Below are positions 1-8,170 of a stretch of 32,508 nt of DNA, piece by piece. The notes below the pieces were generated by a model. It was not told where the DNA came from, did not search any database, and saw only the letters and a list, made by a program, of their open reading frames with translations. Within the stretch, counting starts at the first letter, position 1. Every line of letters begins with the position of its first letter. The stretch is from the NCBI GenBank assembly GCA_048498995.1, contig JBEHWX010000068.1, forward strand, positions 1 through 32,508, written 5' to 3'. Origin of the DNA: JBEHWX01 sp048498995 (GTDB lineage Bacteria; Bacteroidota; Ignavibacteria; OLB7). The position numbers were made by a program, and so were the translations under genes.

Positions 1-50
1 GGCGCTTCCGTTTCATCCAATCCCTAGCGCGAGCCGGTCGCGCGATCTCG

Positions 51-2933
51 TCACTTCGCCAGCTTCACCAGCCGTCCGTGCGTCACGCCGGTCGGCGTGC
101 GAAGCTCGTAGATGTAGAGGCCGCCGGCCAGCCCGCTTCCGTCGATCGGAATCGCCTGGCGTCCCTCGGCAAGCACGCCCTCGAAGCTCGTCGCCACCTG
201 GCGCCCGCTCGCGTCGAACAGGCGGAGCGTGACGGCGCCGGGGGCCTTCATCGTCAGCTCCAGGAGAGCGTGGTCGGCGAAGGGCGTCGGATGCACGCTC
301 ACGCCGCCGACCGAAGCATCCTCGACGACCACCGAGGCCGACTGGAGATAGCGCTCGCGGGCACTCGTCATGCCGGAGCGGAGCGAGGCCAGATCCCACG
401 CCGCCGAAAGGGCGAACGCGAACGTTGCCTTCCCCCCCGGCGGAATGTCCACCGGGCCACCGCCGATGATCATGCTCACGTCGGCCACGCTCGAGACCGG
501 GCGCTGCACGCCGCCGGTGAGCATGCTCCACTTCCGCGCGGAGCTGAAATCACCGATGCCGTGGACGATGTCGTCGTTGTCGAGCGCGTAGAAATCGATC
601 GCCTGATCGGTGAGAAGGCCGGCGCCGACGACCGTCGAATGGTCATTGAAGGCGTTGCGCGCGTAGCCGAGACGGGTCGTCGGATCGTAGGCGATCTTGT
701 TCTCGGTCTCCACGATGTCGACGTCCCAATCGAGGAAGAGTCCGCAGTGGAGGCCGTTGAGGGTGGTGGAGCCGGTGTTGGAGATCGTGTAGGCAACGAT
801 CACCGAGTTGTCGAGCCCGAGGGCGCGATACTCCCAGGTGGTCATCTCCACGTCGACCCCCATCCGGCTTCCGGAGGGAACCGGAGAGTCGTCGAAGCGG
901 GCCGTGCCGATCTGCACGTTCGAGTCGGCGGACGTCGTGATCCGGTAGGGACGGATCGTCCGGAAGCCGTCGCCGGTCGGGGCGCCGGTCTGGCTGTTGA
1001 TACGCACCACGTCGGCCCAGCGCTGATCGCTTGTGCCGATCATCAGTCCGCCATGATACAGGAGGCTGTGCGTCGTATCGAACTTGAACCCGAGCCCCTG
1101 GCGCGTGTTGGTGCCGTTGTAGCCGATGTTGCCGACGCTGTTGAACGTCGCCTGAATGCGGTTCAGATCGGTCGTCAGATAGGAGGGATTGACCTGAAGC
1201 CGGATGAACCCGAGGTTGGTCCGGTCGTCGGTGGAGACCGCCACGCGGAGCACCACGACCGCATCGTTCGGCAAGCTCTCCGGGAGTGTGAAGGTCATCG
1301 AGCCGTCGGGGGAGGTGATCACCTGTCCGGCCGCCATCGTGCCCAGATCGACGTCGCCGTTGGCGATCGTGATCGACGCGGGGCTCGTGGCCGACATCGA
1401 CAGGTGGACCTGGGAGGATTGCGCGAGGATGTTCTTCACGTCGAGCGCGATCCGAACGGTTTCGCCTCCAAGGAGCACGCCGTCGCCGTTGGCGTCGACC
1501 ACGTGGTAATCGACCATGCGCGCCGAGCGGAGCGTCGGGCCGGTCTGCACGGCGCGAAGCAGGTTGAGCCGTCCGGCCCCCATGTAGTCGGCGTCGGCGC
1601 CGAGCGAGCCGCTGATGTCGTCGGAGGAGGCGCGGAGCACCTCGGCGATCTGCTCGGCGTCGAGATTCGGATACTTCTGGGCCACCAGCGCCGCGGCGCC
1701 GGAGACGATGGGCGTGGCCATCGAGGTGCCGGAATCCTCCTCGTAGGCGCCGTTGAACACCGTAGAGTATATCGCGTTGCCCGGCGCGGAGATCCCCACC
1801 TTGCCGTTGGCGTTGCTGAAGCTGGAGCGGCGATCCTCCTTGTCGACCGAGCTGACCGAGAGGACGCCGGGGTAGGAGGCTGGGTAGAACTCGGTGTCGT
1901 TGCCGTCGTTGCCGGCGGCGGCCACCAGGAGCACCTTCCGCGTGCCGAGCCAGTCGATCACTTCCTTCTCGGCGCGCGAGAAGGAGCGGTTCCCCCAGCT
2001 GCAGTTGATCACCTTGGCCCCCATCTGGGCGGCGTAGACGATGCCGTTGTATTCGTGGAAGAGCGTCGCCGGCAGATCGAAGTCGCCGATCTTGACCCCC
2101 ATCACCTTCACGCCGAAGGCCACGCCGACCACGCCGATGCCGTTGTTGCCGACCGCGCCGATGATGCCGGCCACGTGCGTGCCGTGGCTGTCCGACTCGG
2201 CGTTCGGGTCGTTGTCCGGCGTGTAGCCGGTCGATCCGGAGAAGTCCCATCCCCAGTAATCGTCCACCAGCCCGTTGCCGTCGTCGTCGATGCCGTTGGT
2301 CCGCTTGTCGTGGCCGCCGCCGTCGACGCCGGACTCGCCCGCGTTGTGCCACATCGCCGCGGCCAGATCCTCGTGGTCGCGGGTGATGCCGGCGTCCACC
2401 TCGGCCACGATCATCGTGGAGTCGCCGCGGACGATATCCCAGGCATCGCGCGCCTTGATCGCGTTCAGATGCCAGAGCCGTCCGAGCTCGGGATCGTTCG
2501 GCGTGAAGGCGGCGTTGCCGAAGAGTCTGGCGCGGTGGATCGGCTCGGCGTATTCGACGCCGGGCACGGCCGAGAGGGCGGCGGCGACCTCCTCCGGGGC
2601 GGTTGCCGCGGAGTACTCGATCTCCATGATCCGCATCAGCGAGCGCTCCGGCGCCTCCCACGAGCCGCCGCTCGATCGCTTGTAGGTCGTGATGCGATAG
2701 GCCAGGAGCTTCGGATCGAGCCAGGGAGTGACGCGCGAGATGCCGAAGCGGCGGGTGGCCTCGCCGAAGGAGCCGGCCGTGACACCTGAGGCGAAGATGG
2801 CGCGGGAGACCTTCACCCGCACGCGTCCCGGAACGCCGGGATCGATGACGTTGGGCGAGGCGGGCCCGCCACCGGCGCTTGCGCTGACGGCGGTCGTGGC
2901 CAGAAGTAGCAGTGTAAGAAGCGAAGTTCTCAT
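51..2933 (-). CDS. T9SS-exported subtilisin-like serine protease (S8), copy 1
   Basis: A 960-residue secreted protease. A signal peptide (about residues 1-20, MRTSLLTLLLLATTAVSASA) is followed by a propeptide-like region up to about residue 140. The peptidase S8 catalytic domain has Asp180 (VAEVDAG), His250 (SHGTHVAG), oxyanion Asn342 (AAAGND) and Ser404 (GTSMATP). Near residues 210-226 an Asp/Asn-rich loop (IDDDGNGLVDD) resembles a calcium-binding insert. A long beta-rich region follows, and the last ~85 residues are a T9SS sorting domain (VHPTPF..., LRLFDASGRQV, GLYIYEL, RLVKLAK), so export through the outer membrane by the Por system is predicted. The open frame extends 77 codons further upstream, but the ATG at 2933 is chosen because the signal peptide starts there; no clear Shine-Dalgarno is visible. 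It lies downstream of a same-strand paralog. The substrate is unknown. Confidence 0.93.
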   Translation of the reverse strand: MRTSLLTLLLLATTAVSASAGGGPASPNVIDPGVPGRVRVKVSRAIFASGVTAGSFGEATRRFGISRVTPWLDPKLLAYRITTYKRSSGGSWEAPERSLMRIMEIEYSAATAPEEVAAALSAVPGVEYAEPIHRARLFGNAAFTPNDPELGRLWHLNAIKARDAWDIVRGDSTMIVAEVDAGITRDHEDLAAAMWHNAGESGVDGGGHDKRTNGIDDDGNGLVDDYWGWDFSGSTGYTPDNDPNAESDSHGTHVAGIIGAVGNNGIGVVGVAFGVKVMGVKIGDFDLPATLFHEYNGIVYAAQMGAKVINCSWGNRSFSRAEKEVIDWLGTRKVLLVAAAGNDGNDTEFYPASYPGVLSVSSVDKEDRRSSFSNANGKVGISAPGNAIYSTVFNGAYEEDSGTSMATPIVSGAAALVAQKYPNLDAEQIAEVLRASSDDISGSLGADADYMGAGRLNLLRAVQTGPTLRSARMVDYHVVDANGDGVLLGGETVRIALDVKNILAQSSQVHLSMSATSPASITIANGDVDLGTMAAGQVITSPDGSMTFTLPESLPNDAVVVLRVAVSTDDRTNLGFIRLQVNPSYLTTDLNRIQATFNSVGNIGYNGTNTRQGLGFKFDTTHSLLYHGGLMIGTSDQRWADVVRINSQTGAPTGDGFRTIRPYRITTSADSNVQIGTARFDDSPVPSGSRMGVDVEMTTWEYRALGLDNSVIVAYTISNTGSTTLNGLHCGLFLDWDVDIVETENKIAYDPTTRLGYARNAFNDHSTVVGAGLLTDQAIDFYALDNDDIVHGIGDFSSARKWSMLTGGVQRPVSSVADVSMIIGGGPVDIPPGGKATFAFALSAAWDLASLRSGMTSARERYLQSASVVVEDASVGGVSVHPTPFADHALLELTMKAPGAVTLRLFDASGRQVATSFEGVLAEGRQAIPIDGSGLAGGLYIYELRTPTGVTHGRLVKLAK

Positions 2934-3243
2934 GATCGGGAATCGGGGTTGAGTCCCGGCCGGATCGTTGCGTGACGATTCCGCCGGGGAATGCTCCGGC
3001 CGGCACCGTTCGCGGAGCGCGCCGTGGGGCGCGATCCCGAACGCGAAGCGCGCTCCGGGCGTCGAGGACGTGGCATGACATGGGATCGAGGCGGGCGCGC
3101 CGCGATCAGGGTGGCTCCCGGCCGTCGATCGGCGTCGCTCACGGGCGGCGCCGATCGACGGCATGATACGATGCGATGCTCGAACGATGTCGGACGATCG
3201 GCGAGCCCGCGCCGCGATCTCGCGGGACGCGACTCCGTGATGC
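2934..3243. other. Intergenic region between the two subtilase genes (310 bp)
   Basis: This is the leader of the downstream subtilase and the trailer of the upstream one. Apart from the stem-loop at 3121-3162 I see no gene. I find no TAnnTTTG promoter element on the minus strand, so the two genes may share a transcript or use a promoter I do not recognise. Confidence 0.6.
3121..3162 (-). terminator. Long GC-rich stem-loop between the tandem subtilase genes
   Basis: Arms 3121-3134 and 3149-3162 are perfectly complementary over 14 bp, and a few more pairs can close the inner loop. It sits about 80 bp past the stop codon of the upstream subtilase and about 190 bp before the start of the next. 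There is no U-tract on either side, so it is either a hairpin protecting the 3' end of an mRNA, a factor-dependent terminator, or a site that lowers read-through between the two genes. Confidence 0.5.
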
Positions 3244-6168
3244 TCAGGGAATCAGCCGCACCAGCTTCTGAACCTGGGTTTCACCGAAGGCATCGAACTG
3301 CACGAAGTAGACGCCGTTGCCATCTCCGGTCGGCGGAACGAACGCCACGGAGTGGATGCCGCGGCGGAAATCCCCCTCGACCAGCGTGGCCACGCGCCGC
3401 CCGATGGCATCGAACACCGCCACGCGGGCGTGCCCCTCATCCGGCATCCAGAACTCGATGTTGGTCCGGTCCTCGAAGGGATTGGGTCCGAGCTCCAGCA
3501 GGCGCATCTCCTTCGGCAGGGGGATCGGCCCTCCCAGGCGCGTGCCGAGGTCGGCGGCCATGCGCCGCGCGGTCTCGGCGCCGGTGCGCAGCTCGGTCAG
3601 ATTCGGCGCCGCCATCAGCGCGAAGACGAGCGTCGTGTCCGCGCCGGCTTCCAGCGTGATCGGCCCCGCGCCGACCGCCATCGAGCAGTCGCCGACACGG
3701 GAGACCTCGTGATGAACGCCGCTGGAGATCACATCCCACTTCTCCCGCTGCGAGAACCCGCCGGCCAGCGGCGCGTCGTTGTTGTCCATCGCGTAGAAGT
3801 TCATCGGCTCGTCGGAGACGAGCATCACGCCGACGGCCGGCAGGGTGGGATCGATCACGTTGCTGGTATAGCCGAACCGGTTCTCCGGATCGAAGTCGGT
3901 CTTGTTGTCGGCTCCCGACGGGCCGATATCCCAATCGTAATAGAACGCGGCGAACAGGCTGTCGAGCCGCGCTCCGGAGGTGTTCCGGATCGTGTAGGTC
4001 GCGAGGATCTGATTCTCCTGATCCGGCCCGGTATACTCGTAGGTCTTCAATCGGATATCGACGCCGACCCGCTGCAGATCGATCAGGTGATCGTCGTTGA
4101 AGCGTGCGGTTCCGATCTCGACACGCCGGTCCGGATCGTAGCGGACGCGATACGGCTCGGCGGTCGCCAGCCACTGATTCTGCGTCTGCGATTCGTCGGC
4201 GGAGCGGACGACGTCCGCCAGCCGGGTCGGCGAGACGCCGATCAGCATTCCCCCCTCGGCCAGAATGTTCGCGGAGCTGCCGACGCGGAAACCGTCGCCG
4301 AGCTCGTTGTAGGGGAAGTCGTCGTAGCCGACCCTGCCATGGCCGGTGAAGGTGACAGCCAGACGATTCTTGGAGGTGGTGCCGAAGTTCGGATTCACCA
4401 GGATCTCGATCCGCTGCTCGCCGATCGTGCGATCCCCCTCGCGCAGCCGGAGGAGCAGCGGAAGCCGGTAGTCGATCGGGGCGTTGGCCGGGAGCACGAA
4501 GCGGAAGATGCCCGGATGGCTCTCCCGCGTGTCCCCGGAGCCGACCACGCCGAACTCGTCGCGCGGGGTCAGGATGCTCGCGTCGGCCGGATTGATCGCG
4601 GTCAGCTCCAGCGAGAGATCTGACGATGCGCGCAGCAGATTCTCGATCTGCACGCGGAGCTCCACCGTCTCCCCGGGCTCGATCACCTTGTCGGGATTCG
4701 ACTCCACGATCCGGTAGCCGATGATGTCGGCCGCGACCGCGTCCGGACCGACGGTCACGGCGCGCTCCACGTTGATCCTGCCGCTGCCGAGCAGCGAGGC
4801 GTAATTCGGGTTTCCCTGATCGATGTTGTCGGCGTTGGCGCGGAGCACGGCCGAGATCTGCTCGGGGCCGAGATCCGGATATTTCGAGAGGACGATCGCG
4901 GCGGCGCCGGCGACGATCGGGGAGGCCATGGAGGTTCCCGCCTCCACCTGGTAGCCGCTGCCGTTGATCGCGACCGGAAAGGTCGAGAAGATCGCCTCGC
5001 CGGGGGCCGAGATGTCGACGCTCGGGTTGTAGTTGCTGAAGGAGGAGCGCAGATCGGCCTGCGTTACCGAGGCGACCGAGAAGACGTTCCCGTAGGATGC
5101 CGGGTAGGAGGGAATCGAGCGTGATTCGTTGCCGGCGGCGGCCACGATCAGCGTCCCCATCTGGGTAACCGCGTCGATCACCTCCTGTTCCGCCTGCGAT
5201 TTGCCGGGCCCCCCCCAGGAGCAGTTGATGATCCGTGCCCCCATCTTGGCCGCGTAGAAAATCCCCTGGAACCCTCCCGGGAGACTCGGGTTGTCCGGCG
5301 CGTCGTTGCTGATCTTGACGGCCATCAGCTTGGCGCCGAAGCCGACGCCGATAACGCCGACGGCGTTGTTGCCGGAGGCGCCGGCGATGCCGGCCACGTG
5401 GGTGCCGTGCCCGTAGGCCGGCTTCGGATCATTGTCCGGGTTGTCGCCGGTCATGCCGCCGAAATCGTAGCCGATCCAGTCGTCGACCAGACCGTTGCCG
5501 TCGTCGTCGACACCGTTGGTCCGTTTGTCGCGTCCGGCCAGGTCGCGCCCCTGCTCGCCCGGGTTGCGCCAGATCGCGTCCTTCAGGTCCGGATGCGTCA
5601 TGTCGATGCCGGTGTCGACGATGCCGATGATCACCGAGCTGTCGGCGCGCGCCACGTCCCACGCCTGCGTGGCGCGGACCTGCGTCAGGTACTGCCACTG
5701 CTGCGGAAAGAGAGGATCGTTCGGGGTGAACGAGAGGTGGCGCCGGAACACCGGCTCGGCGTAGTCGATGCCGGGGAGCGAGGCGACCTTCCGGGCCACG
5801 TAAGCCGGATCGAACGGGGCGCTGAATCTGATCTCGACGATCCGTTCCAGCGCGTTGAGCTTCGAGGCGAGCTCGCCGGCGCGCCGGGTCGGCTTGTACA
5901 TCGGATGCGGATCGAAGCGCACCAGCGCGGGGTTCATCCAGGAATGGATCGCATCGATGCCGAAACGCCGGGCGACCGCGGCAAGACGAAGTCGCGCGTC
6001 GGCCAGCGGGGCGCGGGACGTCGAATCGAGCTTCACCAGGATCCGGTTCGGAACCGTTTCGGCGATCGTCTCGCGGGATGCCGCGACGGCGGCCGGTTCA
6101 TCGGCGTGAGCGATGGCGGCAACCGAGCAGCAGAGGGTGATGATGCAGGCCAGGTATCTCTTCTTCAT
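3244..6168 (-). CDS. T9SS-exported subtilisin-like serine protease (S8), copy 2
   Basis: A 974-residue secreted protease with the same architecture as the gene at 51-2933. It has a signal peptide (residues 1 to about 22, MKKRYLACIITLCCSVAAIAHA) and a propeptide region opening with a PNRILVKLDS stretch. The S8 domain carries Asp185 (GIVDTGID), His254 (YGHGTHVAG), Asn347 (AAAGNE) and Ser413 (GTSMASP). The same Asp-rich loop (VDDDGNGLVDD) lies near residues 220-230. The C-terminal T9SS sorting domain (LGPNPFEDRTNIEF, VAVFDAIGRRVATLVEG, GVYFVQF, KLVRLIP) is better conserved than in copy 1. All catalytic residues are present, so an active enzyme is expected. The ATG at 6168 is directly followed by the signal peptide. 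It is transcribed divergently from the thiamin operon. Confidence 0.95.
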   Translation of the reverse strand: MKKRYLACIITLCCSVAAIAHADEPAAVAASRETIAETVPNRILVKLDSTSRAPLADARLRLAAVARRFGIDAIHSWMNPALVRFDPHPMYKPTRRAGELASKLNALERIVEIRFSAPFDPAYVARKVASLPGIDYAEPVFRRHLSFTPNDPLFPQQWQYLTQVRATQAWDVARADSSVIIGIVDTGIDMTHPDLKDAIWRNPGEQGRDLAGRDKRTNGVDDDGNGLVDDWIGYDFGGMTGDNPDNDPKPAYGHGTHVAGIAGASGNNAVGVIGVGFGAKLMAVKISNDAPDNPSLPGGFQGIFYAAKMGARIINCSWGGPGKSQAEQEVIDAVTQMGTLIVAAAGNESRSIPSYPASYGNVFSVASVTQADLRSSFSNYNPSVDISAPGEAIFSTFPVAINGSGYQVEAGTSMASPIVAGAAAIVLSKYPDLGPEQISAVLRANADNIDQGNPNYASLLGSGRINVERAVTVGPDAVAADIIGYRIVESNPDKVIEPGETVELRVQIENLLRASSDLSLELTAINPADASILTPRDEFGVVGSGDTRESHPGIFRFVLPANAPIDYRLPLLLRLREGDRTIGEQRIEILVNPNFGTTSKNRLAVTFTGHGRVGYDDFPYNELGDGFRVGSSANILAEGGMLIGVSPTRLADVVRSADESQTQNQWLATAEPYRVRYDPDRRVEIGTARFNDDHLIDLQRVGVDIRLKTYEYTGPDQENQILATYTIRNTSGARLDSLFAAFYYDWDIGPSGADNKTDFDPENRFGYTSNVIDPTLPAVGVMLVSDEPMNFYAMDNNDAPLAGGFSQREKWDVISSGVHHEVSRVGDCSMAVGAGPITLEAGADTTLVFALMAAPNLTELRTGAETARRMAADLGTRLGGPIPLPKEMRLLELGPNPFEDRTNIEFWMPDEGHARVAVFDAIGRRVATLVEGDFRRGIHSVAFVPPTGDGNGVYFVQFDAFGETQVQKLVRLIP

Positions 6169-6284
6169 AATGACTCTTCTCGATCAACGGCTCCGACCGG
6201 GCGGAATTGTAGCCGGTTACCGGTCGACATGGCTGCATGGGTGAAAGAAGATGAGACAATTTTAGACCAAACACACGCGCAAAC

Positions 6285-6318
6285 TTTCCCCATGCCGCCA
6301 CGCCCCGGACTATATTTG
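6285..6318 (+). promoter_or_regulatory. Bacteroidota-type promoter of the thiamin operon
   Basis: TATATTTG at 6311-6318 is an exact match to the Bacteroidota -7 element TAnnTTTG. A TTTC at 6285-6288, 22 bp upstream, is a weak -33 element (consensus TTTG or TTG). The expected transcription start, about 4-5 nt downstream, falls at the first base of the TPP riboswitch, which strongly supports the call. Confidence 0.7.
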
Positions 6319-6321
6319 CAG

Positions 6322-6404
6322 GTCCGTCAGAGGTGCCGGTCCGCGCGAGCGGCCGGCTGAGATCATACTCTGGAACCTGATCCGGGTAATGCCGGCGGAG
6401 GGAC
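6322..6404 (+). ncRNA. TPP (thi-box) riboswitch
   Basis: The conserved thi-box segments are present in order: AGGTGCC (6331-6337), GGCTGAGAT (6354-6362), GGAACCTGATCCGGGTAAT (6372-6390) and GCCGGCGGAGGGAC (6391-6404). The closing helix P1 can form from GTCC (6322-6325) and GGAC (6401-6404). It senses thiamin pyrophosphate and should reduce expression of the downstream thiO-thiS-thiG-thiE-thiD genes when TPP is plentiful. It lies directly after the predicted promoter and about 140 nt before the thiO start. Confidence 0.95.
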
Positions 6405-6547
6405 GACGGGCGGCGCGCAGCACGCATTCCCGGCAGATGGCCGGGAGCCTGACGCCGGAGCCTCACTTCCCACACCGCCCCATCCCGCCCGCGTACCGGG
6501 TCGTCCCGTTCCAATCCCGTTTCCCGTTTCTCTCTCTGGAGCCCGTC

Positions 6548-7693
6548 ATGGCTGTTCGGAGTGATTGTTGTGTCATCGGCGGCGGCATCGCCGGGCTGAC
6601 CGTCGCGCGCGCGCTGGCCCGCGGAGGGGTCCGCGTGAGCCTCGTGGAGCGAGCCCGGATGGGGGAGGGAGCCTCGCGGGCGGCGGCCGGCATGCTGGCG
6701 CCGCTGGTGGAGGCGCGCCTGGAGGAGCGGAGCATCCTGGAGTTCGGCGCCGAGGCGCTTGCAGCCTACGGTGGATTCATCGCCGAGCTCGAGCGTGAAA
6801 GCGGCCTCTCCGTCGACTTCAGGAGCGAGGGAACGCTCTTCGTCGCCGTGGATCGGGATCAGGCGGAGCTGCTGGAGCATCTGTATCGCGAGCAGCGGGA
6901 TCTGGGGCTGCCGGTCGAATGGCTCACCGGCTACGAGTGTCGGCAGCGTGAGCCGTTTCTCGCCCCCGGTATCCCGGTCGGCATTCATTCGCCGCGGGAT
7001 CATCAGGTCGACAACCGTCTTCTGCTCGCGGCGCTGGAGCGGGCCTGCCGCCGGCTCGGCGTGGCGATCCACGATGGCGTGGGCAACGCGCGGGTGGAGC
7101 CGATGGGCTCCGGATCGTTCACCGTGACGGCCGGCGATGTGGCGATCGAGGCTGGCCGGATCGTGATCGCCACCGGTGCCTATCCGGAGCTGCTGCGGGA
7201 GATCGTGCCGGCGCATGCCCGGTCGATCCGGCCGGTGAAGGGGCAGATTCTTCGCCTCGATCAGTCGCGGATGCCGGTGGCGACACAGGTGATCCGCTCC
7301 CCGGAAATCTATTTCGCGCCCAAGTCCGATGGACGCCTCGTGGTCGGCGCCAGCAGCGAGGAGAAGGGATTCGACCCGAGCATCACCGCCGGGGAGATTC
7401 TGGAGCTGCTCCGCTCGGCCTGGGAATGCATACCGGCGATCTACGAGCTGCCGATCGTCGAGACCACCGTCGGCTATCGTCCCGCCTCGATCGATCATGC
7501 TCCGCTGCTCGGGCCGAGCGGTGTCGACGGGGTCGATCTGGCGCTCGGCTACTATCGACACGGGATACTCTTCGCCCCGCTGGCCGCGGAGATCCTGGCC
7601 GCCCACATCATCGGCGGACGCCAGAGCCCATGGCTCCGCGTCTTTGCCCCGGAGAGACTCCATGAAGCTTCTATTGAACGGACAGCCGGTTGA
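6548..7693 (+). CDS. thiO: Glycine oxidase ThiO (FAD-dependent)
   Basis: A 381-residue FAD-dependent oxidoreductase of the DAO/ThiO family. It oxidises glycine to the imine (dehydroglycine) used for the thiazole ring of thiamin; this is the oxygen-dependent alternative to ThiH. The N-terminal Rossmann motif is GGGIAGL, followed by a glutamate-ended strand (VSLVERARMG) and the family stretch SRAAAGMLAP. The C-terminal half has a VGYRPASIDHAPLLG segment and LALGYYRHGILFAP, both typical of ThiO. The ATG at 6548 is preceded by a GGAG at 6538-6541; the frame is open further upstream, but that would run into the riboswitch. It overlaps thiS by 32 bp, so the two are probably translationally coupled. 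Confidence 0.93.
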   Translation: MAVRSDCCVIGGGIAGLTVARALARGGVRVSLVERARMGEGASRAAAGMLAPLVEARLEERSILEFGAEALAAYGGFIAELERESGLSVDFRSEGTLFVAVDRDQAELLEHLYREQRDLGLPVEWLTGYECRQREPFLAPGIPVGIHSPRDHQVDNRLLLAALERACRRLGVAIHDGVGNARVEPMGSGSFTVTAGDVAIEAGRIVIATGAYPELLREIVPAHARSIRPVKGQILRLDQSRMPVATQVIRSPEIYFAPKSDGRLVVGASSEEKGFDPSITAGEILELLRSAWECIPAIYELPIVETTVGYRPASIDHAPLLGPSGVDGVDLALGYYRHGILFAPLAAEILAAHIIGGRQSPWLRVFAPERLHEASIERTAG

Positions 7694-7865
7694 GATCGCC
7701 TCGGTCGATATCGCCGCGCTGCTTGCCGAGCGCGGCATCGACGCCAGCCAGCACGGCATCGCCGTGGCCGTCAACGGCCGGATCGTCACCCGCGCCCGCT
7801 GGGCCGAATCCCCGCTCGCCGAGGGGGACGAAGTGGAAGTGATCACCGCGATGCAAGGAGGGTGA
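7662..7865 (+). CDS. thiS: Sulfur carrier protein ThiS
   Basis: A 67-residue ubiquitin-like sulfur carrier. It opens with the family pattern MKLLLNGQPVEI, has a VAVNGRIV strand and ends in ITAMQGG, the C-terminal Gly-Gly that is adenylated and thiocarboxylated before giving sulfur to ThiG. The length is normal. A GGAGAG Shine-Dalgarno lies just upstream, inside thiO. The activating enzyme ThiF is not in this window. Confidence 0.95.
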   Translation: MKLLLNGQPVEIASVDIAALLAERGIDASQHGIAVAVNGRIVTRARWAESPLAEGDEVEVITAMQGG

Positions 7866-7951
7866 AGAGAATGGAGAATAGAGAATGCGGAATGGTGAAA
7901 TCATTGCCTATCGGGAAATCGCTGTCCCTCTCTCCAACTAGCAGCTCCGTA

Positions 7952-7973
7952 CGGGCGTTCGACTGAACGCCCG
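7952..7973 (+). repeat. 9-bp inverted repeat (stem-loop) in the thiS-thiG spacer
   Basis: CGGGCGTTC (7952-7960) and GAACGCCCG (7965-7973) form a perfect 9-bp stem with a 4-base loop. No T-run follows, so it is not a classical intrinsic terminator; it could stabilise the upstream thiO-thiS message or lower read-through to thiG. Confidence 0.55.
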
Positions 7974-7975
7974 AG

Positions 7976-8050
7976 GCCATACTCGCCATGGCCATACTCG
8001 CCATGGCCATACTCGCCACGGCCATACTCGCCACGGCCACGCTCGGCATG
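7976..8050 (+). repeat. 15-bp tandem repeat array (about five copies)
   Basis: The unit GCCATACTCGCCATG occurs at 7976, 7991, 8006, 8021 and, more diverged, 8036. The copies differ mainly at ATG/ACG. It is a small minisatellite between thiS and thiG, likely variable in copy number. Confidence 0.85.
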
Positions 8051-8170
8051 GCCACGCGCATTCGGCGGCGATGAGCGATATTTCCGAACTGGATGGGTGA
8101 CGGAGCCCGATGCGTCGCGATCCCGCGGCCGATTCGTATCGAGAACCAATGGCAATGCAGGAGATGTCCC

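Larger units (their letters stand above)
6169..6547. other. Divergent intergenic region: subtilase (minus) / thiamin operon (plus)
   Basis: This 379-bp region contains the thi promoter, the TPP riboswitch and the rest of the thi leader, each listed separately. Near the subtilase end there are nested inverted repeats: CCGGT/ACCGG around 6213-6223, and CGACCGG (6194-6200) with CCGGTCG (6220-6226). These could be an operator, but nothing ties them to a known regulator. In the leader after the riboswitch a 7-bp stem-loop lies at 6428-6446; with no U-run after it, control at translation or by a factor-dependent stop seems more likely than intrinsic termination. Confidence 0.6.
7866..8170 (+). other. 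Spacer inside the thi operon (thiS-thiG), repeat-bearing
   Basis: A 305-bp spacer interrupts an otherwise compact operon. It starts with a degenerate purine-rich run of GAGAATGG-like words (7866-7895), then the inverted repeat at 7952-7973 and the 15-bp tandem array at 7976-8050. Open frames across the array encode only repeats such as Trp-Pro-Trp-Arg-Val or Met-Ala-Met-Ala-Ser and are not credible genes. I see no convincing second promoter. Confidence 0.6.

Noticed and set aside
78..2789. Long open frame antisense to the first subtilase
   Set aside because: It mirrors the real gene in GC-rich DNA; its translation is His/Arg/Val-rich with no domain, and the opposite strand has a complete catalytic triad and signal peptide.
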